A DNA stretch of 64,000 nucleotides, taken from assembly GCA_963675365.2 (NCBI GenBank), contig CAXXVA010000001.1, positions 372,001-436,000 on the forward strand. The letters are read 5' to 3'. The position numbers and the translations under genes were made by a program. This DNA is from CAXXOK01 sp963675365 (GTDB lineage Bacteria > Bacillota > Clostridia > Christensenellales > Aristaeellaceae). Within the stretch, counting starts at the first letter, position 1. Each line of letters opens with the position of its first letter. The notes beneath the pieces are model-generated. The model was not told the DNA's origin and ran no database searches. It saw only the letters and a program-made list of their open reading frames with translations. Shown here in pieces: positions 15,664 to 24,409 of the stretch.

Positions 15664-17217
15664 TTAATTGGTAACTATCCCCACATTTTCCAAAAACCAG
15701 CCCTTCCAGCTGATTTCGTCGGTAAAGCCGGCAATCTGGCTGCCGCCCACAAAGAAGGCGACGCGCCGGGCGCTGGCGGCATGCAGCAGGGTATCGACCA
15801 GCGAGTAGGCCAGCAGCCTGTCCGCCGTGTTGCTTACGCCCAGCCCGGCTTCCAAAAACGAGTTGGACAGGTTCACCAGCAAGGCGTCCCCGCTCAAAGA
15901 AATGCCGATGATATCGGAATCCTTCAGCGCTCCGGCGGGCAGCGTCGCGGTTACGTCCGCATCGCTGTCCTGCGCCGACGGCCCTTTGAACAGTTCGTTC
16001 AGTAGCGCGCGGGGATTGGACGTCTGGTAGAACGGGATCGGGCGGCTGACCTTTTTGAGCTTTTGGCTCGACGCGTCGGCAAAGTACAGCGCGGCGTTGT
16101 CCATCAGCAGCGCCGCGAAATCCGCGCGCCGCTGGATACCGTCCTCAAACAAAATGCCGCTGGTTCCCGTCAGCATCACGTGCTCTACGAGCTCGGAATC
16201 GATGAAAACCTCGATACCCGCGACGTTTGGCAGGAAGGTGGTCAGCGTATAGCACAGCGCCGCCAGGCAGCTTGCGCGCGAGATGCCCACCGCCTGCAGC
16301 ATATCGTCAAACATATAGCTGAAATCCAGTGTGATCAGGTTGCCGCCAATATCGGCGGGCTGTGAAATCACCGGCGGCACCAGCAGATACTCCGTTAAAA
16401 GCGGCATCGCGGGCGAATCTTTCACTACCGCTGCGCCGCCGGAGATTTCGTCCATCAGCGTAACCGCCATATCGGCCGGGTCCATGGAATCAAAGGTAAC
16501 GTTATGCGCCTCGGCCATGATGCCGTTGATTGCGGCCAGCGGAAAGTAAAGCGTCGCCGTCGCCGTCAGGCGCTTGGAGGCTGCGTCCTCGCCGGAGAGC
16601 ACGCGCCGGGACATCTGCTGTTCATACAGCGCGCCGATATCTTCCCCCATACTGCGGGTCAGCGCCCCCTGGGGCAGGGAGCCCGCAATGTCAAGCGCCA
16701 GGGATTTGTCGGCGACCAGAGTATTGACATACTGGATGCTGTCCATTTCCGTCAATGTGTTGGTAATGGCATGGCTGACAAGGCAGAGGGTCTTGCGGTC
16801 CAACTGCAGCGCGGACGCCGCCAGATTGACCGTCGCCACGTCGCCGCTGACCTCCACGGGGTTTGCTCCGTAGAGCGAAAGCTTCACTTCTCCGCCAAGC
16901 GGCGAGGCAATGGAACTGCCCGGCTGCTCCAATAGAAGCCGCACGATGCTCTCGGCTACCAGCCGCCCTTCGGACAGCGGAATGGTATCGGTCACGGCAA
17001 TCAGGCGTTCGCCGTCGTGCCTTGGCAGGTAGAACACGGCGGGCTGTGTGTACTCAAGCATCGCGTCGCCCACCGGCGCGCTTACGTCCAACTGCGCGTC
17101 CGGCAGGGAGTAGGTACGGCCGTCGGACGCCGGAACGCCCGAATTGACGCAGGAAGAAAGGCACAGCGCGGCACACAGCGCAAGTACAAGTGCCAGATGC
17201 TTTTTGCGTCCTCTCAT
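15664..17217 (-). CDS. GerMN-domain lipoprotein, large
   Basis: The 517-residue protein begins MRGRKKHLALVLALCAALCL with lipobox LSSC, so it is probably a membrane-anchored lipoprotein. Two GerMN-like regions can be read: one near residues 95-170 (AESIVRLLLEQPGS, AVATVNLA-like VATVNLAASAL, VSHAITNTLTEMDSI) and one at the C terminus (LLNELFKGPSAQ, LLVNLSNSFLEAG, YSLVDTLLH). GerMN domains occur in spore germination proteins and in actinobacterial LpqB. The ATG at 17217 has GGGGAG 7 nt upstream. It is the last gene of the operon with the kinase and regulator. Confidence 0.75.
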   Translation of the reverse strand: MRGRKKHLALVLALCAALCLSSCVNSGVPASDGRTYSLPDAQLDVSAPVGDAMLEYTQPAVFYLPRHDGERLIAVTDTIPLSEGRLVAESIVRLLLEQPGSSIASPLGGEVKLSLYGANPVEVSGDVATVNLAASALQLDRKTLCLVSHAITNTLTEMDSIQYVNTLVADKSLALDIAGSLPQGALTRSMGEDIGALYEQQMSRRVLSGEDAASKRLTATATLYFPLAAINGIMAEAHNVTFDSMDPADMAVTLMDEISGGAAVVKDSPAMPLLTEYLLVPPVISQPADIGGNLITLDFSYMFDDMLQAVGISRASCLAALCYTLTTFLPNVAGIEVFIDSELVEHVMLTGTSGILFEDGIQRRADFAALLMDNAALYFADASSQKLKKVSRPIPFYQTSNPRALLNELFKGPSAQDSDADVTATLPAGALKDSDIIGISLSGDALLVNLSNSFLEAGLGVSNTADRLLAYSLVDTLLHAASARRVAFFVGGSQIAGFTDEISWKGWFLENVGIVTN

Positions 17218-17233
17218 CGTCATTCTCCCCACA

Positions 17234-18211
17234 TCAGATTTCCGGAACGATCGCCATCAGGCTTTCGTACCGTATTTTCCATACGCCGTTTTCCCGTTTG
17301 AGCTGCAGAGGATAGCTAAGCGATTGCTCCTGCCCGCCGTCCAGAATCAGCCGGATGAATACGGTCACCACCGCCGTCTGCCCGTCCAGGTACACGCTGC
17401 CCCCGCCCACAGAAAGCACTTCTATGGAGGGAGCAAGGTCCAGCGCTTCCACAAAGGCGGAATAGGCCGGTTTATCCGTCAGGGTCAGGTATTTGTACAT
17501 CCGCTCGTAATCCTTCTGCGCCCAGGCGTTCAGGATCGTCTTGATGGTCATCTGCGGCGTCAGCAGCAGCGCCTCGTCGCGGATCATCGGCTCGCTCAGG
17601 CCCTCCGAGCCGTCCAGAAAATAACTGTTATTCAGCCGCAGGCTGGCCTGCGCCTCGTTTTTGCGGTGTACCAGAAACTGCACGCCCGTGTACGGATAGC
17701 TTTCTGTGACCGACGCCACGACGCTCTGCGTGATCAGTTCTCTCAGCAGCGGCGCTTCCTCGCGCCAGGCGTCGGTCAGCGCCCAGTCCTCGGGAACGCC
17801 GTCAGCCAAGAATTCTTCGCTGAAGGTGACGAACAGCACCTGTCCGTTGTTGGATACGGCTTCCACCTGCGCGTCCGCGGGGATGATCCGCCGCAGGTCC
17901 GCGTTGCCGGCGCCAGGCCCGGACAGCAGCGCTTCTATAATCGCCTGCTCAGGCCGCTGGTCGCGCCGCACGGTGATCAGCCGGCTTTCCGCCGCCAGCA
18001 TCGGTTCGTCCAGATAGCGGAAATAAAGCGTCGCTTTGATGACGTCCGTATTGCTTTCGTCGGCGGCCGCCGCGTACAGCTCTTCGGAAAGCCCCGGCAC
18101 GGCCGTGGCTTCGTTCTTCACCAGCGGATTGAGCTGCTCATAGCAGCCCGAAAGCAGGAGCGGCAGGAGCACAATGAGCGCGAGGAGCAGCGCGCGGGGT
18201 GTTTTCTTCAT
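17234..18211 (-). CDS. GerMN-domain lipoprotein with C-terminal NTF2-like region
   Basis: The 325-residue protein starts MKKTPRALLLALIVLLPLLL and has a lipobox LSGC, so it should be lipidated and face the outside. A GerMN-like domain spans about residues 55-185 (ATLYFRYLDEPMLAAESRLI, EQAIIEALLSGPGAG, LFVTFSEEFL, ELITQSVVASVTE). The C-terminal 120 residues (IKTILNAWAQKDYERMYKYL through GVWKIRYESL) look NTF2-like. The ATG at 18211 overlaps the kinase stop codon as TGATG and has GGGGAGG 7 nt upstream, so it is tightly coupled to the kinase. Confidence 0.75.
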   Translation of the reverse strand: MKKTPRALLLALIVLLPLLLSGCYEQLNPLVKNEATAVPGLSEELYAAAADESNTDVIKATLYFRYLDEPMLAAESRLITVRRDQRPEQAIIEALLSGPGAGNADLRRIIPADAQVEAVSNNGQVLFVTFSEEFLADGVPEDWALTDAWREEAPLLRELITQSVVASVTESYPYTGVQFLVHRKNEAQASLRLNNSYFLDGSEGLSEPMIRDEALLLTPQMTIKTILNAWAQKDYERMYKYLTLTDKPAYSAFVEALDLAPSIEVLSVGGGSVYLDGQTAVVTVFIRLILDGGQEQSLSYPLQLKRENGVWKIRYESLMAIVPEI

Positions 18212-19713
18212 CACGATTCCTCCCCAAGCCCTGCCAGATGGCCGCCCATGGGCAGTTCGATGGTGAAGGTCGTGCCGCTGCCCTCGGTGGAATCGACCGT
18301 TACGTTGCCCCCGTGCATCAGCACGAACTGGTGCACGATAGACAGCCCAAGGCCCGTACCGCCCGTATCGCGGCTCCTGGCCTTGTCCACGCGGTAAAAG
18401 CGGTCGAAGATGTGCGCCTGGTCCTCCTTGGGGATGCCCGGGCCGTTATCGGCAATGGTCAGCACGGCGTTGCGCCCGGAGCGCACCAGTCGCAAGCGGA
18501 TCACCCCGCGGGGCGGCGTGTACTTGATGGCGTTGTCCAAAATGTTATAGATCACCTGGGTGAGCTTGGCGCGGTCGGCGTGCATTTCGCACCCGTCGGA
18601 CAGGTTGACCCGGATCTCCTGCTGTTTTTGCCGGGCGACGATGGACAGGCGCTGGACGACCTCGGTCACCAGGTCGCCGATCTTGAAGGTCTCAAGCCTG
18701 AGCCGCATGGCGTTGGTATCCATGCTCACCAGAGTAAGGAGATCGGAAATTATCAGATTCAGCCGGTCGATTTCGGAGTTGACGTCGGTTAAAAACTCCG
18801 TGCGCAGGTTGGCCTGCATATCGGGCTGGTAGATGATGTTTTCCAGCAGGATCTTCATAGTGGACAGCGGGGTTTTCAGCTCGTGGCTCGCGTTGGAAAC
18901 GAACTGGTTGCGGCTCTTGTCCAGCCGTTCCAACTTTTCAGACATGGTGTTGAAGGTTTCGGCAAGCTTGCGGAGCTCTCCGCCGCCCTTGACCGGCACG
19001 CGAACGGACAGATCGCCCCGTCCCATGCGCTGGATGCCGCGGGTAAGCCGGTCGACGGGTTTGGTGATCAGGCGCGACAGGAACAGCGCGATAACCGCCG
19101 CCACGAACGCCGCGACCAGGAAATAGATCAGCATATTTTTCTGCAGAGCGACGAGGCTTGCCATCATATCGCCCACGGACGACGAATACACAAGCACGCC
19201 GACGGTCTCTCCCCCGCTTACGATGGCCGCGGAGCAATAGGCGACCCATTCGTCCTCCTGACCCTGCTGCGAACCGAAGTAGGAGAAGACCGACAGGCTC
19301 CTGTCGGGATCAAAACCGTGCACGCCGTAATCGACGGCTTTTTCGCCGGTCAATACCGACGCCACCTCGGGAATTTCCAGGCGTTTGCCGTTGAGCTCGG
19401 AAAAGCTGTCCGCCTGCACCTTACCGCTTTGGTCCAGTACCATCAGCCGGCCGCCCATCTCCCCGCTCTGGAGTTCTAAAAGCGATTGCAGGCCTTCGGA
19501 ATCGGCGCTTAAATATAGCGGCGCGACAACGACGGCCAGCTTTTCAGCGGCCGCCTGGTCCTGTGTGCGCCGATCGTCAAATAAATAGTCGCCCACCAAT
19601 CCGATCACCGACGCAGCCACCGCAAAGTAACTTACACCGACGATCAGCAGGAAGGCGAGCAGGTATTTCCACCTGATTGACGAGAACGGATTTTTAATCC
19701 TTATCCGTAAAAT
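18211..19713 (-). CDS. Membrane sensor histidine kinase, WalK/PhoR-like
   Basis: The kinase has a first membrane helix (LLAFLLIVGVSYFAVAASVI), an extracellular sensor of about 140 residues, a second helix (NMLIYFLVAAFVAAVIALFL), HAMP, HisKA with the phosphorylated histidine in SNASHELKTPLST, and HATPase_c with DNAIKYTP, DNGPGIP and GTGLGL. No ATG, GTG or TTG lies in frame near the expected start. An ATT at 19713 has GGGGAG 9 nt before it and gives MLRIRIKNPFSSIRW; a second ATT lies at 19698. The start is therefore uncertain. It overlaps the response regulator gene. Confidence 0.85.
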   Translation of the reverse strand: MLRIRIKNPFSSIRWKYLLAFLLIVGVSYFAVAASVIGLVGDYLFDDRRTQDQAAAEKLAVVVAPLYLSADSEGLQSLLELQSGEMGGRLMVLDQSGKVQADSFSELNGKRLEIPEVASVLTGEKAVDYGVHGFDPDRSLSVFSYFGSQQGQEDEWVAYCSAAIVSGGETVGVLVYSSSVGDMMASLVALQKNMLIYFLVAAFVAAVIALFLSRLITKPVDRLTRGIQRMGRGDLSVRVPVKGGGELRKLAETFNTMSEKLERLDKSRNQFVSNASHELKTPLSTMKILLENIIYQPDMQANLRTEFLTDVNSEIDRLNLIISDLLTLVSMDTNAMRLRLETFKIGDLVTEVVQRLSIVARQKQQEIRVNLSDGCEMHADRAKLTQVIYNILDNAIKYTPPRGVIRLRLVRSGRNAVLTIADNGPGIPKEDQAHIFDRFYRVDKARSRDTGGTGLGLSIVHQFVLMHGGNVTVDSTEGSGTTFTIELPMGGHLAGLGEES

Positions 19714-20386
19714 AGTAGCCCACTCCCCATTTGGTGAAGATGAACTCGGGCTGCGCCGGGTTGCGCTCAATCTTTTCCCTGAGCCTGCGGATATGGACGT
19801 CCACGGTGCGGGCGTCGCCGGGGTAATCGTACTTCCATACGATCTCCAGCATCGCTTCGCGGCTGAATACCTTGCCGCGGTTGGTAACAAACAGCTGTAA
19901 CAGGTCGAATTCCTTGGCGGTCAGGCGGACTTCCTTGCCGCCGAGCGTAACCGCGCGGTTGACGGCGTTGATTTCCATATCGTGCACGCGGATGGTCTTT
20001 TTGGCGTCCGTGGGCTGGGTGGCGTTGGTGCGCCGCATGATGGTTTTGATGCGCGCCTTGACCTCCAAAATATTGAACGGCTTGGTCATATAATCGTCCG
20101 CGCCGTATTCCAGTCCCAGAATCTTATCGATATGCTCGCCCTTGGCCGTCAGCATGATGATGGGCACGTTTGAGTGCTCGCGAATACGCTGGCAAACGGT
20201 GATGCCGTCCAGCTTGGGCAGCATCACGTCCAGAAGAATGAAATCATACTTACCGGCAAAAAATTTCGCCAGCGCCTCTTCGCCGTCCGACGCCGAATCG
20301 GTCTCGAACCCCTCTTGTTCAAGGGAGTATTGCAATCCTTTAACAATCAAAGGCTCATCATCAACGAGCAATATCTTTTTTGCCAT
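19694..20386 (-). CDS. OmpR/PhoB-family response regulator, WalR-like
   Basis: The 230-residue protein has a receiver domain (about 1-120) with acidic DDE at 10-12, the phosphorylated aspartate in FILLDVMLPKLDG, conserved threonine in MLTAKG and lysine in MTKPF. A winged-helix DNA-binding domain follows (LTAKEFDLLQLFVTNRGKVF, TVDVHIRRLREKIE, WGVGYYF). The ATG at 20386 is preferred over one at 20395 because GAGAGG lies 9 nt upstream. It is first in the operon with the kinase and two GerMN lipoproteins. The yycH/yycI genes of true WalRK operons are absent, so I give no gene symbol. Confidence 0.9.
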   Translation of the reverse strand: MAKKILLVDDEPLIVKGLQYSLEQEGFETDSASDGEEALAKFFAGKYDFILLDVMLPKLDGITVCQRIREHSNVPIIMLTAKGEHIDKILGLEYGADDYMTKPFNILEVKARIKTIMRRTNATQPTDAKKTIRVHDMEINAVNRAVTLGGKEVRLTAKEFDLLQLFVTNRGKVFSREAMLEIVWKYDYPGDARTVDVHIRRLREKIERNPAQPEFIFTKWGVGYYFTDKD

Positions 20387-20436
20387 TGGATTCATCCTCT
20401 CATTTATTTACGATCATGAAGACATGATTAATATTT

Positions 20437-20465
20437 ATTGTAAAACGGTTGCCCGGAAAAATCAA
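20437..20465 (-). promoter_or_regulatory. Probable promoter of the two-component operon
   Basis: On the minus strand TTGATT and TACAAT are 17 bp apart, about 50 bp before the response regulator start. Confidence 0.6.
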
Positions 20466-20759
20466 GCAAAATGTAACATTCTTTTTGCTATTTTTTTACA
20501 AGATACTATATATCTTATCAATTCGACTTATATCCACAATATAATGTTCATTTCAATTTTAAGATACAGAAAATACACAATAGCTTGTGTGTGAAAACCC
20601 TTCAAAATCGCCCATTGTATTCACCGTTTGCATATTCTCACCCGATAGGCTACCCTTAAAGAAGCAGGTTTAAGTGTATTTGGACAGAGAGTGCTGTATC
20701 TTTTCTTCAGCATTGCCGGATATCGCATGACGCTTTGACTATTGAAACGGAGGAGATCT
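20466..20759. other. AT-rich divergent intergenic region
   Basis: Together with the promoter above this is a 373-bp gap between divergent genes. It is clearly AT-rich but I see no gene, riboswitch or strong hairpin. The promoter of the octopine-dehydrogenase-like gene should lie here; TTGCATATTCTCACCC near 20628 is one weak candidate. Confidence 0.4.
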
Positions 20760-21830
20760 ATGAACATCACCATTGTGGGCACAGGCAACGGCGGAACGAC
20801 GATCGGGGCGGATCTGGCGCTGAAGGGGCATCAGGTCACGCTTTTAAAAACATCCGACAAGCTGCACAACGAAAACTTTGAAACCCTGCGAAAAACGAGA
20901 CGGGTAGAGTTTGAGGACACCGACAGAACCAAAACCGCGCATTTCAAAGATGTGACGACGGATTTCGCTTCGGCCATCCCCGGCGCGGAGCTGATCATCC
21001 TCTACATCTGGACCAATTTCCACCAAGCGGTCATCGAGAGGATGCTTCCCTATATCCAGGACGGCCAGTGCTTCCTGCTGGAGCCGGGGTATCTGTCCAC
21101 CTGCTATTTCATGCAGGCGACGAATAAGGATATCACGATCATCGAGGCGGAAAGCTCCCCGATCGATTGCCGCATCGACAAGCCGGGCAAAGTGCGCGCA
21201 TTGTTCCGCAACGTGCTGAATCCGTTCGGGGTGTACCCAAGGGCGAAACGCGAAACGGCCGTCAAGGTGCTGGACGCCCTCGGCTATCCCTACATGCTCA
21301 CCGACAACGTCGTCGAGGCGGCGCTGCACAACCCCAACCTGATCGTACATACCATCGGGGCGATTTTTTCCATCCCCCGCATCGAATACACCAACGGGCA
21401 GTACTGGATGTACAAGGAAGTGTTCACCCCGCATGTGTGGAACATCGTCCGGAGCCTTGACAAGGAAAAGATGGACGTGCTGGAACGCCTGGGCAGCAAG
21501 CGCCTGCCCTATGTGGAGGCCTGCAAGCTGCGCAATTCCGAAGATAAAAAGGGCAACGCGAAGGCGGCGTTTTTCCATTACGCGCGGCATTCGTCCCCCA
21601 AGGGACCGCACCAGCCCGACTCGCGCTACATCACCGAGGATGTGCCCGAGGGACTGGTACTGCTGGAATCGCTCGGGCAGACGCTGGACGTCCCCACGCC
21701 GACCTGTTCGGGATTGATCAACGTCGCCTCAGCCGCGCTGGAAACCGACTTCCGCAAAGACGGCCGTACCGCGGAACGGCTGGGGCTTGAGAATATTCAT
21801 CAGATACTTGAGGACAGCAAGGCAGAATAA
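20760..21830 (+). CDS. NAD/NADP octopine/nopaline dehydrogenase family protein
   Basis: The N terminus MNITIVGTGNGGTTIGADLA is a Rossmann fold with GxGxGG, and the C-terminal half has the octopine dehydrogenase helical domain (NVVEAALHNPNLIVHTIGAI, SRYITEDVPEGLVLLESLGQ). Enzymes of this family join an amino acid to a keto acid reductively or the reverse; ketopantoate-type reductases are distant relatives. The 356-residue reading starts at the ATG at 20760 right after GGAGGAGATCT; the upstream in-frame ATG lacks such a site. It is a single-gene unit with no transporter next to it, so substrate is unknown. Confidence 0.8.
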   Translation: MNITIVGTGNGGTTIGADLALKGHQVTLLKTSDKLHNENFETLRKTRRVEFEDTDRTKTAHFKDVTTDFASAIPGAELIILYIWTNFHQAVIERMLPYIQDGQCFLLEPGYLSTCYFMQATNKDITIIEAESSPIDCRIDKPGKVRALFRNVLNPFGVYPRAKRETAVKVLDALGYPYMLTDNVVEAALHNPNLIVHTIGAIFSIPRIEYTNGQYWMYKEVFTPHVWNIVRSLDKEKMDVLERLGSKRLPYVEACKLRNSEDKKGNAKAAFFHYARHSSPKGPHQPDSRYITEDVPEGLVLLESLGQTLDVPTPTCSGLINVASAALETDFRKDGRTAERLGLENIHQILEDSKAE

Positions 21831-21857
21831 TACCGGAAATCCTTCTCACAGCAAATC

Positions 21858-21886
21858 AAAAACCCTCCCGTGATGCGGGAGGGTTT
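21858..21886. terminator. Bidirectional terminator
   Basis: AAAACCCTCCCG and CGGGAGGGTTTT flank a short loop, with A and T runs on both sides. It lies between the convergent dehydrogenase and gpmI genes and should serve both. Confidence 0.85.
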
Positions 21887-21904
21887 TCAATATGCCAGCG
21901 TCTA

Positions 21905-23449
21905 CTAAACCAGCGATTTCCCGGTCATTTCCTTGGGCACAGGAATCCCCATGCTGGTTAACAGCGTCGGCGCGACGTCGCACAGCTTGCCGCCTTCGCG
22001 AAGCGTTTTCCCGACCATATCCTCGCCCACGGCAATGAACGGCACGGGGTTGGTGGTGTGCGCGGTGAAGGGGCCGCCCGTTTCGGGATCGACCATCACG
22101 TCGGCGTTGCCGTGGTCGGCGGTGATGAACACGCGCCCGCCGTTGTTGAGGATCGCGCGGGTCACGCCCCATACGCAGTCGTCCACGGCCTTGACGGCTT
22201 TGACGGCGGCATCCATGATGCCGGTATGGCCGACCATATCGCAGTTGGCGAAGTTCAGGATCATCACGTCGTACTTCTTCAGGTTGATCTCGTGGATGGC
22301 CTTGCCCGCAACCTCGTAGGCGCTCATCTCCGGGTCCATATCGAAGGTCGCGACCTTGGAGGATGGCACGAGGATACGGTCCTCGCCCTTGTTGGGTTCT
22401 TCCACGCCGCCGTTAAAGAAGAAGGTGACGTGCGCGTATTTCTGGGTCTCGGCGATCCTGAGCTGCGTCAGCCCAAGGGACGACAGGTATTCGCCCAGCG
22501 TGTTTTTCATCGTTTCAGGCGGGTTGACGACCGCGATATCGGTAAACGTCGCGTCGTACATGGTCATCGAAACGAAATGCACGTGGAAATACCCGTTTTT
22601 ACGCACAAAGCCCTTGAAATCCTTCTGGATGAACGCGCGGGTCAGCTGGCGGGCGCGGTCTGGGCGGAAATTGAAGAAGATCACGCCGTCCTCCGGCTCA
22701 ATGACCGCGGTCGGTTTACCATCGGCCAGCACCACCGTGGGTTTGACAAACTCGTCGGTGTCCTTGTCGCCCAGGGCGTAGCTCTGCTCCACAGCCTGCT
22801 CCGCGCTGTCGGCAAACACGCCCTGGCCAAGCACGATGGCGTCGTAAGCCTTCTCCACGCGGTCCCACAGGTTATCGCGGTCCATAGCCCAGTAGCGGCC
22901 CATGACGGTGGCGATCTTGCCCACGCCGATTTCCTGCATCTTGGCCTCGAGCTCTTTAACAAATCCCAGGCCACTGGTGGGGGGCACGTCGCGCCCGTCC
23001 AAGAAGCCGTGAACGTAGACCTTATCAATGCCGTACTGCTTGCACATCGAAAGCAGCGCGTACAGATGCGTATTGTGGCTGTGTACGCCGCCGTCGGATA
23101 AAAGCCCCATCAGATGGATGGCCTTGCCGGTCTTCCTGGCGTGCTCCATGACGTCGACCAGCACTTGCTTTTTGAAGAAATCGCCGTCCTGAATGTCCTT
23201 GGTGATGCGCGTGAACTCCTGGTATACGATGCGTCCCGCGCCCATGTTCAGGTGGCCGACCTCACTGTTGCCCATCTGGCCGTCGGGCAGGCCCACGTCC
23301 ATGCCGCTGGCGCCGATGTGCGTGTGCGGGTATTTGGCCTTGAGCATATCAAGTCTCGGCGTACCCGCCTGGCAGATGGCGTTGCCGTCGCAGCTCGGGT
23401 TGAGGCCGAAGCCGTCCATGATGATGACTGCCGTCATTTTCTTATCCAT
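21905..23449 (-). CDS. gpmI: 2,3-bisphosphoglycerate-independent phosphoglycerate mutase
   Basis: GpmI interconverts 3- and 2-phosphoglycerate in glycolysis using two manganese ions. The 514-residue protein has the alkaline-phosphatase-like metal motifs IIMDGFGL, the catalytic serine in GQMGNSEVGHLNMGAGRIVYQ, HSHNTHLYALL, DGRDVPPTSG, and C-terminal NFANCDMVGHTG and TADHGNAD. It is the last gene of a tpiA-gpmI unit 11 nt after tpiA. Enolase, the usual next gene, is absent. Confidence 0.97.
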   Translation of the reverse strand: MDKKMTAVIIMDGFGLNPSCDGNAICQAGTPRLDMLKAKYPHTHIGASGMDVGLPDGQMGNSEVGHLNMGAGRIVYQEFTRITKDIQDGDFFKKQVLVDVMEHARKTGKAIHLMGLLSDGGVHSHNTHLYALLSMCKQYGIDKVYVHGFLDGRDVPPTSGLGFVKELEAKMQEIGVGKIATVMGRYWAMDRDNLWDRVEKAYDAIVLGQGVFADSAEQAVEQSYALGDKDTDEFVKPTVVLADGKPTAVIEPEDGVIFFNFRPDRARQLTRAFIQKDFKGFVRKNGYFHVHFVSMTMYDATFTDIAVVNPPETMKNTLGEYLSSLGLTQLRIAETQKYAHVTFFFNGGVEEPNKGEDRILVPSSKVATFDMDPEMSAYEVAGKAIHEINLKKYDVMILNFANCDMVGHTGIMDAAVKAVKAVDDCVWGVTRAILNNGGRVFITADHGNADVMVDPETGGPFTAHTTNPVPFIAVGEDMVGKTLREGGKLCDVAPTLLTSMGIPVPKEMTGKSLV

Positions 23450-23460
23450 GTTCTATCTCC

Positions 23461-24213
23461 TTACCGGTCAAACAAAACGACTTTGGAAAAGTCCGGCGCT
23501 TTGAGCGACGCGCCACCGATCAGCCCGCCGTCGATCTCCGGCTGGGCCATGAGGCCCTTGACGTTTCCGGGATTCATGCTGCCGCCGTACTGGATGCGTA
23601 CGGCATCCGCCACAGCTTCGCCGTACTGCCTGGCGACGGCCTTGCGGATGACGCCGATGGTCTCGTTGGCCTGCTCGTCGGTGGCGGTCAGCCCCGTGCC
23701 GATGGCCCATACGGGTTCGTAGGCGATGACGAGGGTTTTGACCTCCTCGGCCGTCAGTCCCGTGAGCGCCATACGGGTCTGGTATTCCACGATCGCGTCG
23801 GTATAGCCGGCCTCACGCTCGTCCTTGAGCTCGCCGACGCACACGATGGGCACAATCCCGCCAGCGACCGCCGCACGTACGCGCTTGTTGACGGTGATAT
23901 CCGTCTCGCCAAAGTACTGGCGGCGCTCGCTGTGGCCGATAATGACGTATTCCACGCCCGTGGCTTTGAGCATATCCGCGCTGAGTTCGCCCGTGTAGGC
24001 GCCCTTCTGGGCAAAGTGCACGTTCTGCGCGCCCAGGTGGACGTTCGAACCTTCGACGGCCTCTTTGACCGTCTGATAGCATACGGCGGGCACGCAGACC
24101 ACCACGTCGCAGGCCGCTTCCTTCACCATGGGGATTAATTCGGCCACGAGCGCTTTGGCTTCGCCCGGCGTTTTATTCATTTTCCAGTTTCCGGCAATGA
24201 TCGGTTTGCGCAT
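23461..24213 (-). CDS. tpiA: Triosephosphate isomerase
   Basis: TpiA interconverts dihydroxyacetone phosphate and glyceraldehyde 3-phosphate. The 250-residue TIM-barrel protein has the active-site lysine in GNWKMNK, histidine in IIGHSERR, glutamate in IAYEPVWAIGTG and phosphate-binding IQYGGSMNPGN. GGAGCGAAACC precedes the ATG. It has its own promoter and is separated from pgk by a terminator. Confidence 0.98.
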   Translation of the reverse strand: MRKPIIAGNWKMNKTPGEAKALVAELIPMVKEAACDVVVCVPAVCYQTVKEAVEGSNVHLGAQNVHFAQKGAYTGELSADMLKATGVEYVIIGHSERRQYFGETDITVNKRVRAAVAGGIVPIVCVGELKDEREAGYTDAIVEYQTRMALTGLTAEEVKTLVIAYEPVWAIGTGLTATDEQANETIGVIRKAVARQYGEAVADAVRIQYGGSMNPGNVKGLMAQPEIDGGLIGGASLKAPDFSKVVLFDR

Positions 24214-24247
24214 CGGTTTCGCTCCTTCAATCTTTTTTTCAGCCCTT

Positions 24248-24276
24248 ATTGTACCACACTATGGACAGGTTCTAAA
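24248..24276 (-). promoter_or_regulatory. Probable tpiA-gpmI promoter
   Basis: On the minus strand TTTAGA and TACAAT are 17 bp apart, with TGTGG just before the -10. It lies downstream of the pgk terminator. Confidence 0.6.
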
Positions 24277-24299
24277 CATACTATGTCTAATATCATGTT

Positions 24300-24330
24300 A
24301 AAAAGCAAGCAATACATTGCTTGCTTTTTA
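24300..24330. terminator. Terminator after pgk
   Basis: AAAAAGCAAGCAAT and ATTGCTTGCTTTTT form a near-perfect stem with A and T runs on either side. It separates cggR-pgk from tpiA-gpmI. Confidence 0.85.
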
Positions 24331-24409
24331 TAGCACCTTATAGCGTTTTCAACCTGTTTAAAAGGCCTGAGATACTGACACCGCAGATTAGGTTTTTAGG
24401 ATGGGCTGA

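Noticed and set aside
17144..18397. Plus-strand open frame of 417 codons opposite the GerMN genes
   Set aside because: It spans several minus-strand genes and their junctions and has the His/Arg/Gln bias of an antisense frame.
22058..23101. Plus-strand open frame of 347 codons opposite gpmI
   Set aside because: It is a shadow of a certain gene.
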